Positions 43,481 through 53,046 are shown, counted from the first letter of the stretch. The stretch: 64,000 nucleotides of DNA from Virgibacillus salexigens (GCF_014905415.1 NZ_BNEO01000003.1:289318-353317), one strand, 5' to 3'. The notes: generated by a model not told the origin, from the letters alone. Made by a program: numbers and translations.

Positions 43481-44038
43481 TTAACCAACTTCTTCTCCGG
43501 TATGATTGACAGGGGTAGATACAAATTGTTGGAACGAAAGATATTGTTCTTTAGTAACAACAAATAAATCATACATTTCCTCATCTTGATTAACCTTTTT
43601 ATACATTTGAGGGTAGATGGCATTTGCTAAAGTAACATACGGTAATTTCATCACTGCTTTCATGGATCGAATATTTGTCTTCCTAACCTTCATAAACACA
43701 CCTTCAATCGGAAATTGATAAAATAATTCGTTAAAGAATTGCTCCTTGGCCTGCTGATTATATCCTTTGCCAAAATAAGGCGTGCCAATCCATGTAGCCA
43801 AAAAACCGTAATTACCTTCAATATCGAATAAATTAATCGTTCCAATCGGCGTTAGATATTCATCTACAATTGTTCTTGAAATTAGTTCCCCTCTTTCTTC
43901 TGCTTCCATTGTTTGCTTCGTAGAGAAATAATATTCATCGCATGTCTCCGCCTTATGACGTACATAGGGAAAAACAGCTGGATCGCGTAACAACTCAAAT
44001 AACACTGGCACTTCATGTAGCTCTCGTGCTTTTAACAT
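43481..44038 (-). CDS. GNAT-family N-acetyltransferase
   Basis: 185 residues resembling RimJ/RimL-type acetyltransferases. A central WIGTPYFGKGYNQQAKEQFF replaces the usual acetyl-CoA loop R/QxxGxG/A, and TPIGTINLFDIEGNYGFLATW forms the strands before it. The substrate is unknown. It lies between yfhE and yfhF, where B. subtilis has no such gene, so it may have been inserted. GGAGGG precedes the start. Confidence 0.75.
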   Translation of the reverse strand: MLKARELHEVPVLFELLRDPAVFPYVRHKAETCDEYYFSTKQTMEAEERGELISRTIVDEYLTPIGTINLFDIEGNYGFLATWIGTPYFGKGYNQQAKEQFFNELFYQFPIEGVFMKVRKTNIRSMKAVMKLPYVTLANAIYPQMYKKVNQDEEMYDLFVVTKEQYLSFQQFVSTPVNHTGEEVG

Positions 44039-44477
44039 AAAAAATACCCTCCTGTTTTTAGGCGGGTGTATAGAATATCCAAATGAAAAAGGAAATCTAG
44101 CACGTTTTACCCACCCGCGAATTTTTAGTTAGCTTTCAACAAAAATTCGGTGTGGGAATCGAACCCACTAGAACCAGCTAAGCTGGTGGCGCACCATTTG
44201 CCTTCCCTATTTAATTTCGTCTGTTGCTGGCTTGCTATTGTCATCTCCGTCAACTGTTTTCATTTTATAACTTTATTTTACACAGCCTTTGTGAAAAAAG
44301 GAATCTTTTTTTTATCACAACATGTAAAACCTTTTAAAAAAGGAGCTGGAGGCTTAGAAATAACTATAACGGACTTCATAAACCCGATAAGATTTCAGTT
44401 ACTATGTCTCCATACCTATCGGTAGTAATAAAATTGTCTTCCGAATAGAATCTGGAGCTATTGTCATGCTTTCCGTG
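44039..44477. other. Gene-poor gap with hairpin and tRNA-like remnant
   Basis: Apart from the tRNA-like piece at 44145-44196 and an AT-rich hairpin (CGAATTTTT / AAAAATTCG, about 44118-44149) the region holds nothing I can identify. A frame at 44150-44425 reads through the tRNA-like piece (WESNPLEP...), an artefact typical of translating tRNA sequence. Confidence 0.55.
44145..44196 (-). pseudogene. Possible tRNA 3' fragment (class II type)
   Basis: Read on the reverse strand, a 5-bp T-stem with TTCGATT loop (GTGGG TTCGATT CCCAC) is preceded by a CCAGC-TTA-GCTGG stem that looks like a long variable arm. It is followed by seven bases in acceptor position. The acceptor 5' strand, D-arm, anticodon arm and CCA are absent. 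It may be a scar of tRNA-directed integration. Confidence 0.4.
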
Positions 44478-45368
44478 TTAGCTACGATAAATATTTTTTA
44501 ATGCCTCTTCCAAATAGGGAAAGGCAAATGAAAATTGATGATCAAGCGCCTTTTTTGGAATAACGTATTGTCCTTTTGTGATTAACTGACTCATCTCACC
44601 TGCAGCGATAAAAATAAATGGTGATGGCACCGGTAACCAGTATGGGCGTTTTAGGACTTTAGCTAGTATTTTCATAAATGCTTTATTTCGTTTAGGATGG
44701 GGAGCAGTGACATTTACAGGTCCAGATATTTTGGGGTGATCCAGACAAAATACAATGAGCTTGACCGCATCTTCAATATGAATCCAAGAAAGCCATTGCT
44801 CCCCATTGCCAATTTTACCTCCGGCGAATAATTTTACTGGAAGACTCATGAAAGGAAGTGCGCCATCCTTACCTAGAACAATACCGAATCGAGTATATAG
44901 TGTTCGAATGCCTAAATCTTCAGCTTGACTAGCAGTTTTTTCCCATTTCGATGTAACATGCGAAAGAAAATCATCACCAGATTCCGATGTGTTTTCTGAA
45001 AACATCAGGTCTTCAGAAATGCCGTAATATCCAACTGCAGACCCGCTAATAAATACATCAGGCAATGTAGGCAGTCGTTTGATAAAAGCAATCAATCTTT
45101 CTGTGGTTTGTATTCTACTGTTTAAAATTGCTTGTTTTTTCTTTTCAGACCAATAACCAAATAGGGACTCACCTGCTAGATTAATCACTGCATGTATCAC
45201 AGGTAATTCTTCAGGAGGATATTGATAACTAATAAAAGTGGATTGATTGGTATTTTTATGGTTTTCCGGTGATCGTGTAAGTATGTATGTGTGATCGTTT
45301 CGAGTATGCAAATAGGCTGATAATGCTTGACCAACAAATCCAGTACCGCCAGTTAGGAGAATATTCAT
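44478..45368 (-). CDS. yfhF: NAD(P)-binding epimerase family protein (YfhF, TIGR01777 type)
   Basis: About 296 residues. The Rossmann motif is at the extreme N-terminus, MNILLTGGTGFVGQALSAYL. It also has AVINLAGESLFGYW, ISGSAVGYYG (active-site Tyr) and WLSWIHIEDAVKLI, the pattern of the SulA/YfhF atypical SDR group. I use ATG 45368, where the Rossmann motif begins; a longer frame starts at 45392. It lies divergently upstream of recX as in B. subtilis. The substrate is unknown; a nucleotide-sugar epimerase label is only by homology. Confidence 0.87.
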   Translation of the reverse strand: MNILLTGGTGFVGQALSAYLHTRNDHTYILTRSPENHKNTNQSTFISYQYPPEELPVIHAVINLAGESLFGYWSEKKKQAILNSRIQTTERLIAFIKRLPTLPDVFISGSAVGYYGISEDLMFSENTSESGDDFLSHVTSKWEKTASQAEDLGIRTLYTRFGIVLGKDGALPFMSLPVKLFAGGKIGNGEQWLSWIHIEDAVKLIVFCLDHPKISGPVNVTAPHPKRNKAFMKILAKVLKRPYWLPVPSPFIFIAAGEMSQLITKGQYVIPKKALDHQFSFAFPYLEEALKNIYRS

Positions 45369-45508
45369 TTTCAAATCACCTTTCTCTTCCAATTTTAATT
45401 AACATTAGTCTATACCAGTATGAACAAATAAGGAATGTTTCATTTTGGTTGAAAAATAAAAGACAGATTCATCTTAAATTTGATATGCTTTATTAGAGGT
45501 GTGTATGC

Positions 45509-46327
45509 ATGAAAAAAATTACCCGAATTACAACCCAAAAGAAAAGGAAAGATCGCTATAATATTTTTTTGAATGATGGTGCTGGTGAAGAATATGGATT
45601 TAGCGTTGATACGTCCATTTTAATTGAATATCAGCTACGAAAAGGATTGGAATTAGAAAACGCAACCGTTAATGAGCTTATCCAAAAAGATACCATGCAT
45701 AAATCATATACCCTAGCAATTCATTATTTAAGCTATCGAATGCGTACTAAAAAAGAAATTCATGATTATTTGGTACAAAAAGAGGTTGAACCTGATCATA
45801 TACCGGTTATTATAAACAAGTTAACAAATGAGAAACTAATCGATGATCGCCAATTTGCAGAAATGTTCATACGGACTCGTATAAATACCTCTTCAAAAGG
45901 ACCAATGGTTATTAGGAGGGAGCTGTCGGACAAAGGTGTTGCAATGAGCATTATCGACGAGAGTCTTCACCAATACTCTGATCAGGCTCAGTTTGAAAAG
46001 GTTCAGAAATTGGTCGATAAAAAGTTTCAACAGAAGAAAAAAGATTCGTTTCGTAAACAAATTCAAAATCTCCAAGCTTCTTTACAGCAAAAAGGTTTTA
46101 CACAGGATGTCGTCCAAGCAGTGCTTCGTGAAGTAAATGCGAATCAAAATCAAGATGAAGAATGGGAAGCAATTATCTATCAAGGAGAAAAATTACTCAG
46201 AAAGCATGAAACAAAACGTACTGGCTATGAACTAAAAAACAAAGTAAAAGAAGGCTTATTTCGAAAAGGATTCGCTATGGATTTAATTACTCGATTTATT
46301 GAGGAATTTATCGATGGTCAAGAGTAA
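45509..46327 (+). CDS. recX: Regulatory protein RecX
   Basis: 272 residues, all-helical, with three-helix repeats. Examples are SYTLAIHYLSYRMRTKKEIHDYLVQKEV and LIDDRQFAEMFIRTRINTSSKGPMVIRRELSDKGV. RecX modulates RecA filaments during recombination. The length is that of the long Bacillus form. It precedes yfhH and follows yfhF divergently, matching the B. subtilis order. AGAGGTGTG precedes the ATG. Confidence 0.92.
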   Translation: MKKITRITTQKKRKDRYNIFLNDGAGEEYGFSVDTSILIEYQLRKGLELENATVNELIQKDTMHKSYTLAIHYLSYRMRTKKEIHDYLVQKEVEPDHIPVIINKLTNEKLIDDRQFAEMFIRTRINTSSKGPMVIRRELSDKGVAMSIIDESLHQYSDQAQFEKVQKLVDKKFQQKKKDSFRKQIQNLQASLQQKGFTQDVVQAVLREVNANQNQDEEWEAIIYQGEKLLRKHETKRTGYELKNKVKEGLFRKGFAMDLITRFIEEFIDGQE

Positions 46328-46412
46328 GCTTAATTACGATGACGGAGACGATATAGTTTAAATCTAATTCAACAATTGGTAAAATGATGAGGAATTTGAA
46401 TGGGGGATAAGG

Positions 46413-46754
46413 ATGAGCAATAACTTTCGTTATAGTGATTATTCAATTGAACAATTGAGACAAGAAATAGGTAAATTAAAAGAAAAAGCGCAAAAGGCGG
46501 AGCAACTCGGAAATATCTCTGAAGTGGCTGTATACGAACGAAAAATGCAAGTAGCTTTAGCTTACACATTAAATCCGGCTGACTTCAAATCTGGTGAAGT
46601 ATATGAATTTACAACCGATCCAGGCCAACGGTTTACCATTAATTACATTAATGGTGTATTTGCATGGGGACATCGTATTAACTTATTAGGGGAAGTTTTT
46701 GAGAAAGAAGAAGCAATTCCAATTTCGCTCTTAGGCAATAAAATAGACGAATAA
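46413..46754 (+). CDS. yfhH: YfhH family protein (DUF1811)
   Basis: 113 residues starting MSNNFRYSDYSIEQLRQEIGKLKEKAQKAEQLG. An N-terminal helical hairpin is followed by a small beta domain (GEVYEFTTDPGQRFTINYINGVFAWGHRIN). This matches YfhH, a Bacillus protein of known fold and unknown function. It follows recX at 86 nt. The terminator is shared with convergent yfhP. Confidence 0.87.
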   Translation: MSNNFRYSDYSIEQLRQEIGKLKEKAQKAEQLGNISEVAVYERKMQVALAYTLNPADFKSGEVYEFTTDPGQRFTINYINGVFAWGHRINLLGEVFEKEEAIPISLLGNKIDE

Positions 46755-46755
46755 T

Positions 46756-46786
46756 AAAACAGCAGGAAAGCATCCCTGCTGTTTTA
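46756..46786. terminator. Bidirectional terminator between yfhH and yfhP
   Basis: Arms AAAACAGCAGG / CCTGCTGTTTT. Confidence 0.85.
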
Positions 46787-47770
46787 AATCGGACTTTCTT
46801 CTACATATAATTTGTTTTGTAATTTCTTTTCAGAAAAGATCCAGCCAGTGTAGGAACTAATAATTTGCATATTATCATCAATTTGCACAACAGCTACAAA
46901 AGGATAGTGTCCTTTTGAGCGGTAGCGTAAATCAATAAATCGGACTTCAGTAAAGTCATCATAATCATTGATTTCCCATCGATAGATTGGTGAAAAGGAT
47001 AAGAATGCAGAAATATTTTTGTCTTTTTTTGCAATTTCAATAATCGGTGTATCAGGAAGCGGCACTCTTTCAAATTCATCTACGATCTCGATATGGTTGT
47101 TTTCCACAACGCCAACATAGAATTTCTCCCCAGCAGTAATGGCTACGCGCCAATAGTTCTGCTTTATCGTTGGTGAAGTGGCAATTTGTTCTACCTGTGG
47201 GTAGTAATTTTTAATTTTCTTTACGATTGCTCGTTTGTCAATAAATCGTTTGATATAGTACAACAGTATCACACTATAAATCGTTATCCAAGTATATCCT
47301 GGGTTTGCGCCTAATGCCCAAACAGCTATCCCTGCAATATGGAGGAAAAAAATATATGGATCGAACGTATTGATAAAGCCATGTGCAACCCATTTGCTCG
47401 TGAAGGGCCGATACGCCTGAGTCCCATATGCATTAAAGATATCCACAAAGACGTGGATAACAACTGCAATCGCAGTCCATAACCACAGGTGGAATAAATT
47501 CACTTGTGGAACAAATAAGTGAATCAAACCAGCAATTAAAATACCCCAAAGAATTACAGCTGGGATGGAGTGTGTAACTCCGCGATGATGACGTAAATAA
47601 GTTGCATTGTTTTTTAATTTTAAAACCGTATCGAAGTCCGGTGCATGAGAACCTACAATTGTTCCAACCAGTACTGCGTTAAATAAAACAGGATCGTTGT
47701 GAACGACTGGATCTAATGTAGCTAATCCACCTAGTGCAACACCCATTACAATATGGGTTCCAGTATCCAT
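46784..47770 (-). CDS. yfhP: YfhP, membrane-bound metal-dependent hydrolase (YdjM/DUF457 family)
   Basis: 328 residues with about five membrane segments in the first two thirds. The family's histidine/aspartate motifs are N-terminal: MDTGTHIVMGVALGGL, GSHAPDFDTVLKL and HHRGVTHS. A soluble C-terminal domain of about 130 residues follows. In B. subtilis yfhP is next to mutY in divergent arrangement, as here, and has been reported to affect sspK expression. GGAGG precedes the ATG. Confidence 0.88.
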   Translation of the reverse strand: MDTGTHIVMGVALGGLATLDPVVHNDPVLFNAVLVGTIVGSHAPDFDTVLKLKNNATYLRHHRGVTHSIPAVILWGILIAGLIHLFVPQVNLFHLWLWTAIAVVIHVFVDIFNAYGTQAYRPFTSKWVAHGFINTFDPYIFFLHIAGIAVWALGANPGYTWITIYSVILLYYIKRFIDKRAIVKKIKNYYPQVEQIATSPTIKQNYWRVAITAGEKFYVGVVENNHIEIVDEFERVPLPDTPIIEIAKKDKNISAFLSFSPIYRWEINDYDDFTEVRFIDLRYRSKGHYPFVAVVQIDDNMQIISSYTGWIFSEKKLQNKLYVEESPI

Positions 47771-47935
47771 AGAAAAGGTCCTCCTTAGACAACGTTTACT
47801 ATTTTCATGTATCCTACAATTACAATATTCGGTACAGCATATTATTTTTTACTGTCTCATTTTACAAATAGCAACAGGTTACGAACTTTTTTTAATTTAC
47901 TTATCTGTTTATTGTACCATATAGGATGTGATTTT

Positions 47936-49003
47936 ATGATAGATAAAAAACTACAATATATTGACATTTCAAGATTTCAAAACGATTTAATTACTTGGTA
48001 TCAAGAAAATAAACGCGACCTACCTTGGCGCCAAGACCAAGATCCATATAAAATTTGGGTATCAGAAATTATGCTTCAACAAACAAAGGTTGATACGGTA
48101 ATTCCTTACTTTCAACGGTTTATTAAAAAATATCCAGATGTGCATGCCCTCGCTCAAGCTGATCCAGAAGATGTTTTAAAATCGTGGGAAGGCTTAGGTT
48201 ACTATTCCCGTGCAAGGAATTTACAAAACGCTGTTCGTGAGGTAGTTGCAACTTATAATGGAGAAGTACCTGATAATGGGGATGAATTAGGAGCTTTAAA
48301 AGGCGTAGGAGCATATACAAAAGGAGCCATATTATCGATTGCATTTAATCAACCTGAACCTGCAGTTGATGGAAATGTAATGCGAGTTTTCTCCAGGATT
48401 CTTCGGATAGAAGAAGATATTGCGTTACAGCGTACAAAGAAATTATTTGAATCGTATGTTCGAGAACTTATTGATGAGTCAGATCCTTCTTCCTTTAATC
48501 AAGCAGTAATGGAATTAGGAGCACTTATTTGTACACCTAAATCACCAGCATGTTTACTTTGTCCAGTACAAGAACATTGCCAAGCATTTGCTGCAGGTGT
48601 AGAAGAGGAATTACCAATAAAGAAGAAAGCAAAAAAACAAAAGAAAGTCCCTTATGTTGTATTACTTGTAAAGAATAAACAAGAGCAATATATTATTGAA
48701 AAGCGATCAGACAAAGGATTATTAGCAAACCTTTGGCAATTTCCTATGGTACCAATTAATGAAATTGGCTGGGATCATCTAGAGAATTGGGTGTATCATG
48801 AATATGGTATTCATTTAACATTAGGAGAAAAACAAGCTAATCTAAAACATGTATTTTCTCATTTGATTTGGCAGCTGGATGTTTATGAAGCTAAATTGGA
48901 ACAACCAAACATGAATGAACGACTTAAGCTAGTCGAAAAAAAAGCGTTAACGAATTATCCGTTTCCAGTATCTCATCAAAAGATTATGTCCTATATCAAA
49001 TGA
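47936..49003 (+). CDS. mutY: A/G-specific adenine DNA glycosylase MutY
   Basis: About 355 residues from ATG 47936. The helix-hairpin-helix glycosylase domain has the catalytic Glu in WVSEIMLQQTKVDTV and the Asp in GVGAYTKG...PAVDGNVMRVFSR. A [4Fe-4S] cluster motif CTPKSPACLLCPVQEHC follows, and a C-terminal NUDIX-like 8-oxoG-recognition domain (about 225-355) completes it. It removes adenine mispaired with 8-oxoguanine. An in-frame extension to 47807 has no ribosome-binding site. It shares its upstream region with yfhP. Confidence 0.94.
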   Translation: MIDKKLQYIDISRFQNDLITWYQENKRDLPWRQDQDPYKIWVSEIMLQQTKVDTVIPYFQRFIKKYPDVHALAQADPEDVLKSWEGLGYYSRARNLQNAVREVVATYNGEVPDNGDELGALKGVGAYTKGAILSIAFNQPEPAVDGNVMRVFSRILRIEEDIALQRTKKLFESYVRELIDESDPSSFNQAVMELGALICTPKSPACLLCPVQEHCQAFAAGVEEELPIKKKAKKQKKVPYVVLLVKNKQEQYIIEKRSDKGLLANLWQFPMVPINEIGWDHLENWVYHEYGIHLTLGEKQANLKHVFSHLIWQLDVYEAKLEQPNMNERLKLVEKKALTNYPFPVSHQKIMSYIK

Positions 49004-49006
49004 AGC

Positions 49007-49040
49007 TAAAAACGCAAGGGGCATCCCTTGCGTTTTTAGC
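49007..49040. terminator. Bidirectional terminator between mutY and yfhS
   Basis: Arms AAAAACGCAAGGG / CCCTTGCGTTTTT. Confidence 0.92.
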
Positions 49041-49259
49041 TTAATCAGTTATGGTTGATGTTGTCAATGGAGGGCTTGAAGGTTGATCCTTCCTGTTATG
49101 CATTTCTTTATTAATTTCATGCAAAATGGTTAAACCTTCAGAATTTACATATGGTAATAGCTGTGATAAAGCATGTTGAAAATACATTAATTCTTTTTCG
49201 TTCCATTTCGTTTTACTTATCATTGTCAGTTCTGTAAAGTCTCTTCGTGATGTGTCCAT
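49041..49259 (-). CDS. yfhS: YfhS-like small protein
   Basis: About 72 residues from ATG 49259, placed 8 nt after a GGAGG. It is cytoplasmic, helical and charged (SRRDFTELTMISKTKWNEKELMYFQHALSQLLPYVNSEG). Position between mutY and sspE and the size agree with B. subtilis yfhS, whose function is obscure, with an effect on sporulation suggested. Confidence 0.72.
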   Translation of the reverse strand: MDTSRRDFTELTMISKTKWNEKELMYFQHALSQLLPYVNSEGLTILHEINKEMHNRKDQPSSPPLTTSTITD

Positions 49260-49419
49260 TTCTTCATCCTCCAAAATGAATTGCTCTCCTTTAATGTATG
49301 TATTTTTCCCTATTCTATTCGCTTGTGGAATTAAAATCCATTTTATCTTTTTATTACTAATTTAAATTTGGATAACAAATCGATAAGTGGACAAATTAAT
49401 GAGTGCGGAGGTGATATTG

Positions 49420-49593
49420 ATGGCTAAAAAACCGAACAAAACTACTGCAGGTACAAACGTTCAAAAGGTTAAACAACAAAACCAGCAAGCCGCTCAAGGG
49501 CAAGGTCAGTACGGAACTGAATTTGGTGCTGAACAAACAAATGCTCAAGAAGTTAAAAAGCAAAATCAAAAATCTCAGCAAAACAAAAAGTAA
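49420..49593 (+). CDS. sspE: Gamma-type small acid-soluble spore protein
   Basis: 57 residues from ATG 49420 (GGAGGTGAT upstream). Q, N, K, A and G make up most of it. The N-terminal KPNKTTAGTNVQKVKQQNQQ and repeats around EFGAEQTNAQEVKKQNQ are the gamma-SASP signature, containing the germination-protease site type TEFGAE. It stores amino acids in the spore core. Normally made late in the forespore under SigG; I did not identify that promoter with confidence. Confidence 0.92.
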   Translation: MAKKPNKTTAGTNVQKVKQQNQQAAQGQGQYGTEFGAEQTNAQEVKKQNQKSQQNKK

Positions 49594-49610
49594 CCTACCC
49601 CCAATAACAG

Positions 49611-49617
49611 AGCTCCC
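49611..49617. repeat. 7-bp direct repeat at the left edge of copy 2
   Basis: AGCTCCC recurs at 50088-50094 beyond the other end of the element. It may be a target duplication or chance. Confidence 0.4.
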
Positions 49618-50087
49618 AATTAGGGAACTCTCAGCTTGTAGAGAAACCCTGTGTTTTTCTACAAGCTTTTTTTGTGCGCCTGTGCGGACCAAATACCATT
49701 CGCTTTCCACGGACGAACGCCGGTGCCTCCTCGTGAAAATCTCCACCGCGGGGTCTCGGATCACCCGTTTTTCCGCAGAAGTCTTGTAGTATTCGCCCTT
49801 CACTGAAAAAGACTCCATTTCACCTAACTCACCTTGGATTGGTGAAGGGCGATTTTTTTCATGTTCTATCAGGAAGTCGTCAGTAATGCTTGTTCGCGTA
49901 CTTTGAAGAAATCGATGTAGTGGTTAATCTTCCGGAGTAAGTGGTCTTGAGGAACAAGTTCTTCAATTGTCACCATTTTTTTATCGATCTTTTTTTTGAT
50001 TGAAACAAAATCATCACCGCATTTTTAGGAATTCTCTTAAGGAAAAAAGCAAAAAAAAGACTGTCGATAACTTTCTCGATCGCCTAT
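49618..50087 (-). mobile_element. Miniature mobile element, copy 2 (IS1182-type remnant plus GC-rich repeat)
   Basis: Reverse-strand homologue of 30983-31383. On that strand it begins with TCGAGAAAGTTATCGACAGTC and encodes about 50 residues of a transposase N-terminus (KMVTIEELVPQDHLLRKIN, then HYIDFFKVREQALLTTS) before a stop. EELVPQDHLLRKI is typical of IS1182-family transposases. It then continues into the same GC-rich block with GAGACCCCGCGG, CGAGGAGG and GGAAAGCGA, ending in an AGCTTGTAGA hairpin next to the sspE terminator. No complete transposase is present, so it must have moved in trans. Confidence 0.78.
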
Positions 50088-50206
50088 AGCTCCCTTTATT
50101 TTCCCCCATACTTAAAAATGGTTCGTTATGCTTTATATTTGTTTCTATTCCAATTATAATGAATGAAGGATTAGAAACGGTAGGAACATGTGGAAAGGGA
50201 GATTGA

Positions 50207-50734
50207 ATGGTTGCTCCGAAAGCAGGAACAAAAATTCAGATAGAAAGTTATAAGCATAATGGGCAACTGCATCGTATATGGGATAATAGTCTAGTACTAA
50301 AGGGAACAGAAACAATTGTTATCGGAGCGAATGATAAAACAGAAGTAATGGAAAGTGATGGGAGAAAGTGGCTTACCAGAGAGCCTGCTATTTGTTATTT
50401 CCATTCCAAGTATTGGTTTAATATTATCGGTATGCTTCGTAATGACGGTATTTATTATTACTGTAATATTAGCTCACCTTTTATATATGAGGATAATGCG
50501 ATTAAGTACATCGATTATGATCTAGACGTTAAAGTTTATCCTGATATGACCTTTGATTTATTGGATGAAGATGAATATGAAGAACATCGACAGCAAATGA
50601 ATTATCCAAGAGTTCTTGATAGGATCCTACATCATCAATTGGAATACTTAGTACGATGGGTGCGACAAAAGAAAGGACCATTTTTACCAGGTTTTGTCGA
50701 TGAGTGGTATGAAAGATATTTAACGTATCGCTGA
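50207..50734 (+). CDS. ygaC: YgaC, DUF402 nucleoside di-/triphosphatase family protein
   Basis: 175 residues. It has [22 protein letters not shown] at the N-terminus, the acidic metal-binding [14 protein letters not shown] and [11 protein letters not shown], and a C-terminal [12 protein letters not shown]. This is the DUF402/UPF0374 family, whose Staphylococcus and Streptomyces relatives hydrolyse nucleoside di- and triphosphates. It precedes ygaD as in B. subtilis. Confidence 0.87.
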   Translation: MVAPKAGTKIQIESYKHNGQLHRIWDNSLVLKGTETIVIGANDKTEVMESDGRKWLTREPAICYFHSKYWFNIIGMLRNDGIYYYCNISSPFIYEDNAIKYIDYDLDVKVYPDMTFDLLDEDEYEEHRQQMNYPRVLDRILHHQLEYLVRWVRQKKGPFLPGFVDEWYERYLTYR

Positions 50735-50825
50735 TAAAGAACCTTGTTACTACTGTAGCAAGGCTTTTCTTTGCACGAGCACATAAATTAGTAAATTAAA
50801 TTCTAAAAATAAGGAAGTTTCAACG

Positions 50826-52586
50826 ATGAGTTCTATTAAACAATATATGCAATTTGTTAAACCGTATAAGTGGAAAATCGTTTGGACCGTGATAGTAGGA
50901 ATTGCTAAGTTTGGGATTCCCTTACTCATGCCATTAATATTAAAGTATGTGATTGACAATATTATTGGTGACAATTCACTAAATCCAGACGAAAAAACAA
51001 GCCAGTTGATTTGGTTAATGGGTATTTCCTTTGCAGTATTTCTTATATTGCGCCCACCCATTGAATTCATCAGGCAATATCTAGCACAATGGGTGGGGAA
51101 TAAAATATTATTTGATATAAGAGATCGTTTATTTGACCACTTACAAAAATTGAGCTTGAATTTTTATTCAAAGACAAAAACCGGCGAAATTATTTCCCGG
51201 GTAATACATGATGTCGAACAAACGAAAACTTTTGTCATTACAGGATTAATGAATATTTGGTTGGACTTGATTACTATTCTTATTGCCATTGGAATAATGT
51301 TATCAATGGATGTGGAATTAACCATTGTCTCCATTATACTGTTTCCACTCTTTGGGTTTTCAATAAAGTATTTTTATGGAAGACTTCGCCTATTAACTCG
51401 TGACCGCTCACAAGCGCTTGCTGAAGTACAAGGTCACTTACATGAACGTGTACAAGGTATGCCAGTTACGAGAAGCTTTGCATTGGAAGAATATGAACAA
51501 GGCCAGTTTGGAAAAAGAAATAAAAACTTTCTTCAAAAGGCATTGGATCATACAAATTGGAATGCGAAAACCTTTGCCGTTACCAATACCATTACAGATT
51601 TAGCTCCGTTACTTGTAATTGCTTATGCAGGTTATCAAGTCATTCATGGTAATTTGACGATGGGAACAATGGTTGCCTTTGTAGGGTATATGGAAAGAGT
51701 CTATAGCCCACTGAGAAGGTTAATTAACTCCTCAACTACCCTCGTTCAGTCAATTGCTTCGATTGATCGTGTATTTGAACTTATGAATGAGAAATATGAT
51801 GTGACGGATCAACCGAATGCGATAACGATGAATCGAATTGAAGGAGAAGTAACGATTGATAAAGTTTCGTTCCAGTATGAGGACGATGAAATGCAAGTAC
51901 TTAATCATGTGAGTTTACATGTAGAAAAAGGAGAGACCATCGCCTTTGTAGGCATGAGTGGTGGTGGGAAATCTACATTAGTTAGTTTGATCCCGCGTTT
52001 TTATGATGTTACGAGTGGGTCTATTAAAGTTGATGGGATTGACGTCCGCCAGATGAAAGCACGATCCCTTCGAGATAACATCGGTATGGTCTTGCAAGAC
52101 AATACGTTGTTTAGTGAGTCGATTTCCATGAATATTCGTATGGGAAACCCTCATGCTACGGATGAAGAAGTGATCGAAGCAGCAAAAGCTGCAAATGCGC
52201 ATGAATTTATTGAGAACCTACCTTATGGTTATGATACACTTGTTGGCGAACGAGGAGTGAAGTTATCGGGTGGTCAAAAGCAACGGATAGCTATTGCTCG
52301 TGTATTTTTGAAAAATCCACCAATGTTAGTCTTTGATGAAGCTACATCTGCTCTTGATTTGGAAAGTGAACATACGATTCAAGAGGCAATGGAAAAGCTC
52401 GCTTCTGATCGCACAACATTTATTGTTGCTCATCGGTTGGCGACAATTACACATGCAGATCGAATCGTACTGATTGAAGACGGCGAAATTAAAGAAGTCG
52501 GATCTCATGAAGAATTGATGAAAAAACAGGGACATTATTACAACCTATATCAGGTTCAACATTTAGATGATAAAGTGGAAGAATAA
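50826..52586 (+). CDS. ygaD: ABC transporter, fused membrane/ATPase half (YgaD)
   Basis: 586 residues. Six transmembrane helices (about 1-320) precede an ATPase domain with Walker [16 protein letters not shown], signature [16 protein letters not shown], Walker [13 protein letters not shown] and FIVAHRLAT. It is a homodimeric type-IV exporter (lipid or drug, MsbA/BmrA-like); the substrate is unknown. It matches ygaD by position between ygaC and hemL. The cysteine-free Walker A with three glycines (SGGGKST) is typical of this subgroup. Confidence 0.9.
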   Translation: MSSIKQYMQFVKPYKWKIVWTVIVGIAKFGIPLLMPLILKYVIDNIIGDNSLNPDEKTSQLIWLMGISFAVFLILRPPIEFIRQYLAQWVGNKILFDIRDRLFDHLQKLSLNFYSKTKTGEIISRVIHDVEQTKTFVITGLMNIWLDLITILIAIGIMLSMDVELTIVSIILFPLFGFSIKYFYGRLRLLTRDRSQALAEVQGHLHERVQGMPVTRSFALEEYEQGQFGKRNKNFLQKALDHTNWNAKTFAVTNTITDLAPLLVIAYAGYQVIHGNLTMGTMVAFVGYMERVYSPLRRLINSSTTLVQSIASIDRVFELMNEKYDVTDQPNAITMNRIEGEVTIDKVSFQYEDDEMQVLNHVSLHVEKGETIAFVGMSGGGKSTLVSLIPRFYDVTSGSIKVDGIDVRQMKARSLRDNIGMVLQDNTLFSESISMNIRMGNPHATDEEVIEAAKAANAHEFIENLPYGYDTLVGERGVKLSGGQKQRIAIARVFLKNPPMLVFDEATSALDLESEHTIQEAMEKLASDRTTFIVAHRLATITHADRIVLIEDGEIKEVGSHEELMKKQGHYYNLYQVQHLDDKVEE

Positions 52587-52624
52587 AAGGGAGGCCAATA
52601 ATTTGGCCTCCCTTTTGTTTTTAA
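52587..52624. terminator. Terminator after ygaD
   Basis: Arms AAAAGGGAGGCC / GGCCTCCCTTTT with T residues after. Confidence 0.92.
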
Positions 52625-52633
52625 TTCATATTT

Positions 52634-52879
52634 CTAATGACCTAGCTTAGCAAATTGCGTAAATGCTCTTTCATCTTCTATGTTTCCACAAACTGCACAT
52701 TGTACTTTATAGTCTGGACCTTGATAGATAATGTGAAATGCTTCAATGTTTCCATTTTGGTAAGAATCTACGGTTTCACCAGTTTGAGCGTCCATTTTTA
52801 TTGGCTGTGCAATTTGTTCAATTTTATTGAATCTAGTCTTGTTTGTTTTGCAATTTGGACAGCGATATGGATTACTCAT
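52634..52879 (-). CDS. Small zinc-ribbon protein
   Basis: About 81 residues from ATG 52879 (GGAGGAG at good spacing; an in-frame TTG at 52894 lies inside that site). Two CxxC pairs, YRCPNCKTNKT near the start and VQCAVCGNIEDE near residue 65, should bind one zinc ion. The middle is a small beta region. No enzyme motif; it could bind nucleic acid or protein. I do not recognise a named family. Confidence 0.75.
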   Translation of the reverse strand: MSNPYRCPNCKTNKTRFNKIEQIAQPIKMDAQTGETVDSYQNGNIEAFHIIYQGPDYKVQCAVCGNIEDERAFTQFAKLGH

Positions 52880-53006
52880 AACTATCTCCTCCAATATTTA
52901 ATATATGCTTAGAATGGATTAAATGGAGAAAAATATGCAATGCCTCATCAAAGGCCTTGAGCTCCCTCGAAAAATTGACGTGACCTATTAATACGCACAG
53001 CACAAA

Positions 53007-53046
53007 GGGAAAGAAGAAGTCTACCGATAACTTACTCGATAGCCTG
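53007..53046 (-). mobile_element. Terminal remnant of the IS1182-type element
   Basis: AGTCTACCGATAACTTACTC followed by GATAGCCTGG resembles the outer end of copy 2 (GACTGTCGATAACTTTCTC, then GATCGCCT). Nothing else of the element is next to it, so it is probably a decayed end left after deletion. Confidence 0.5.

Noticed and set aside
44150..44425. 91-codon + strand frame beginning MWESNPLEPAK
   Set aside because: Typical artefact of translating tRNA-like sequence; no upstream site.
49396..49818. 140-codon reverse frame across the second repeat and sspE
   Set aside because: It spans the antisense of sspE and the non-coding GC-rich block.
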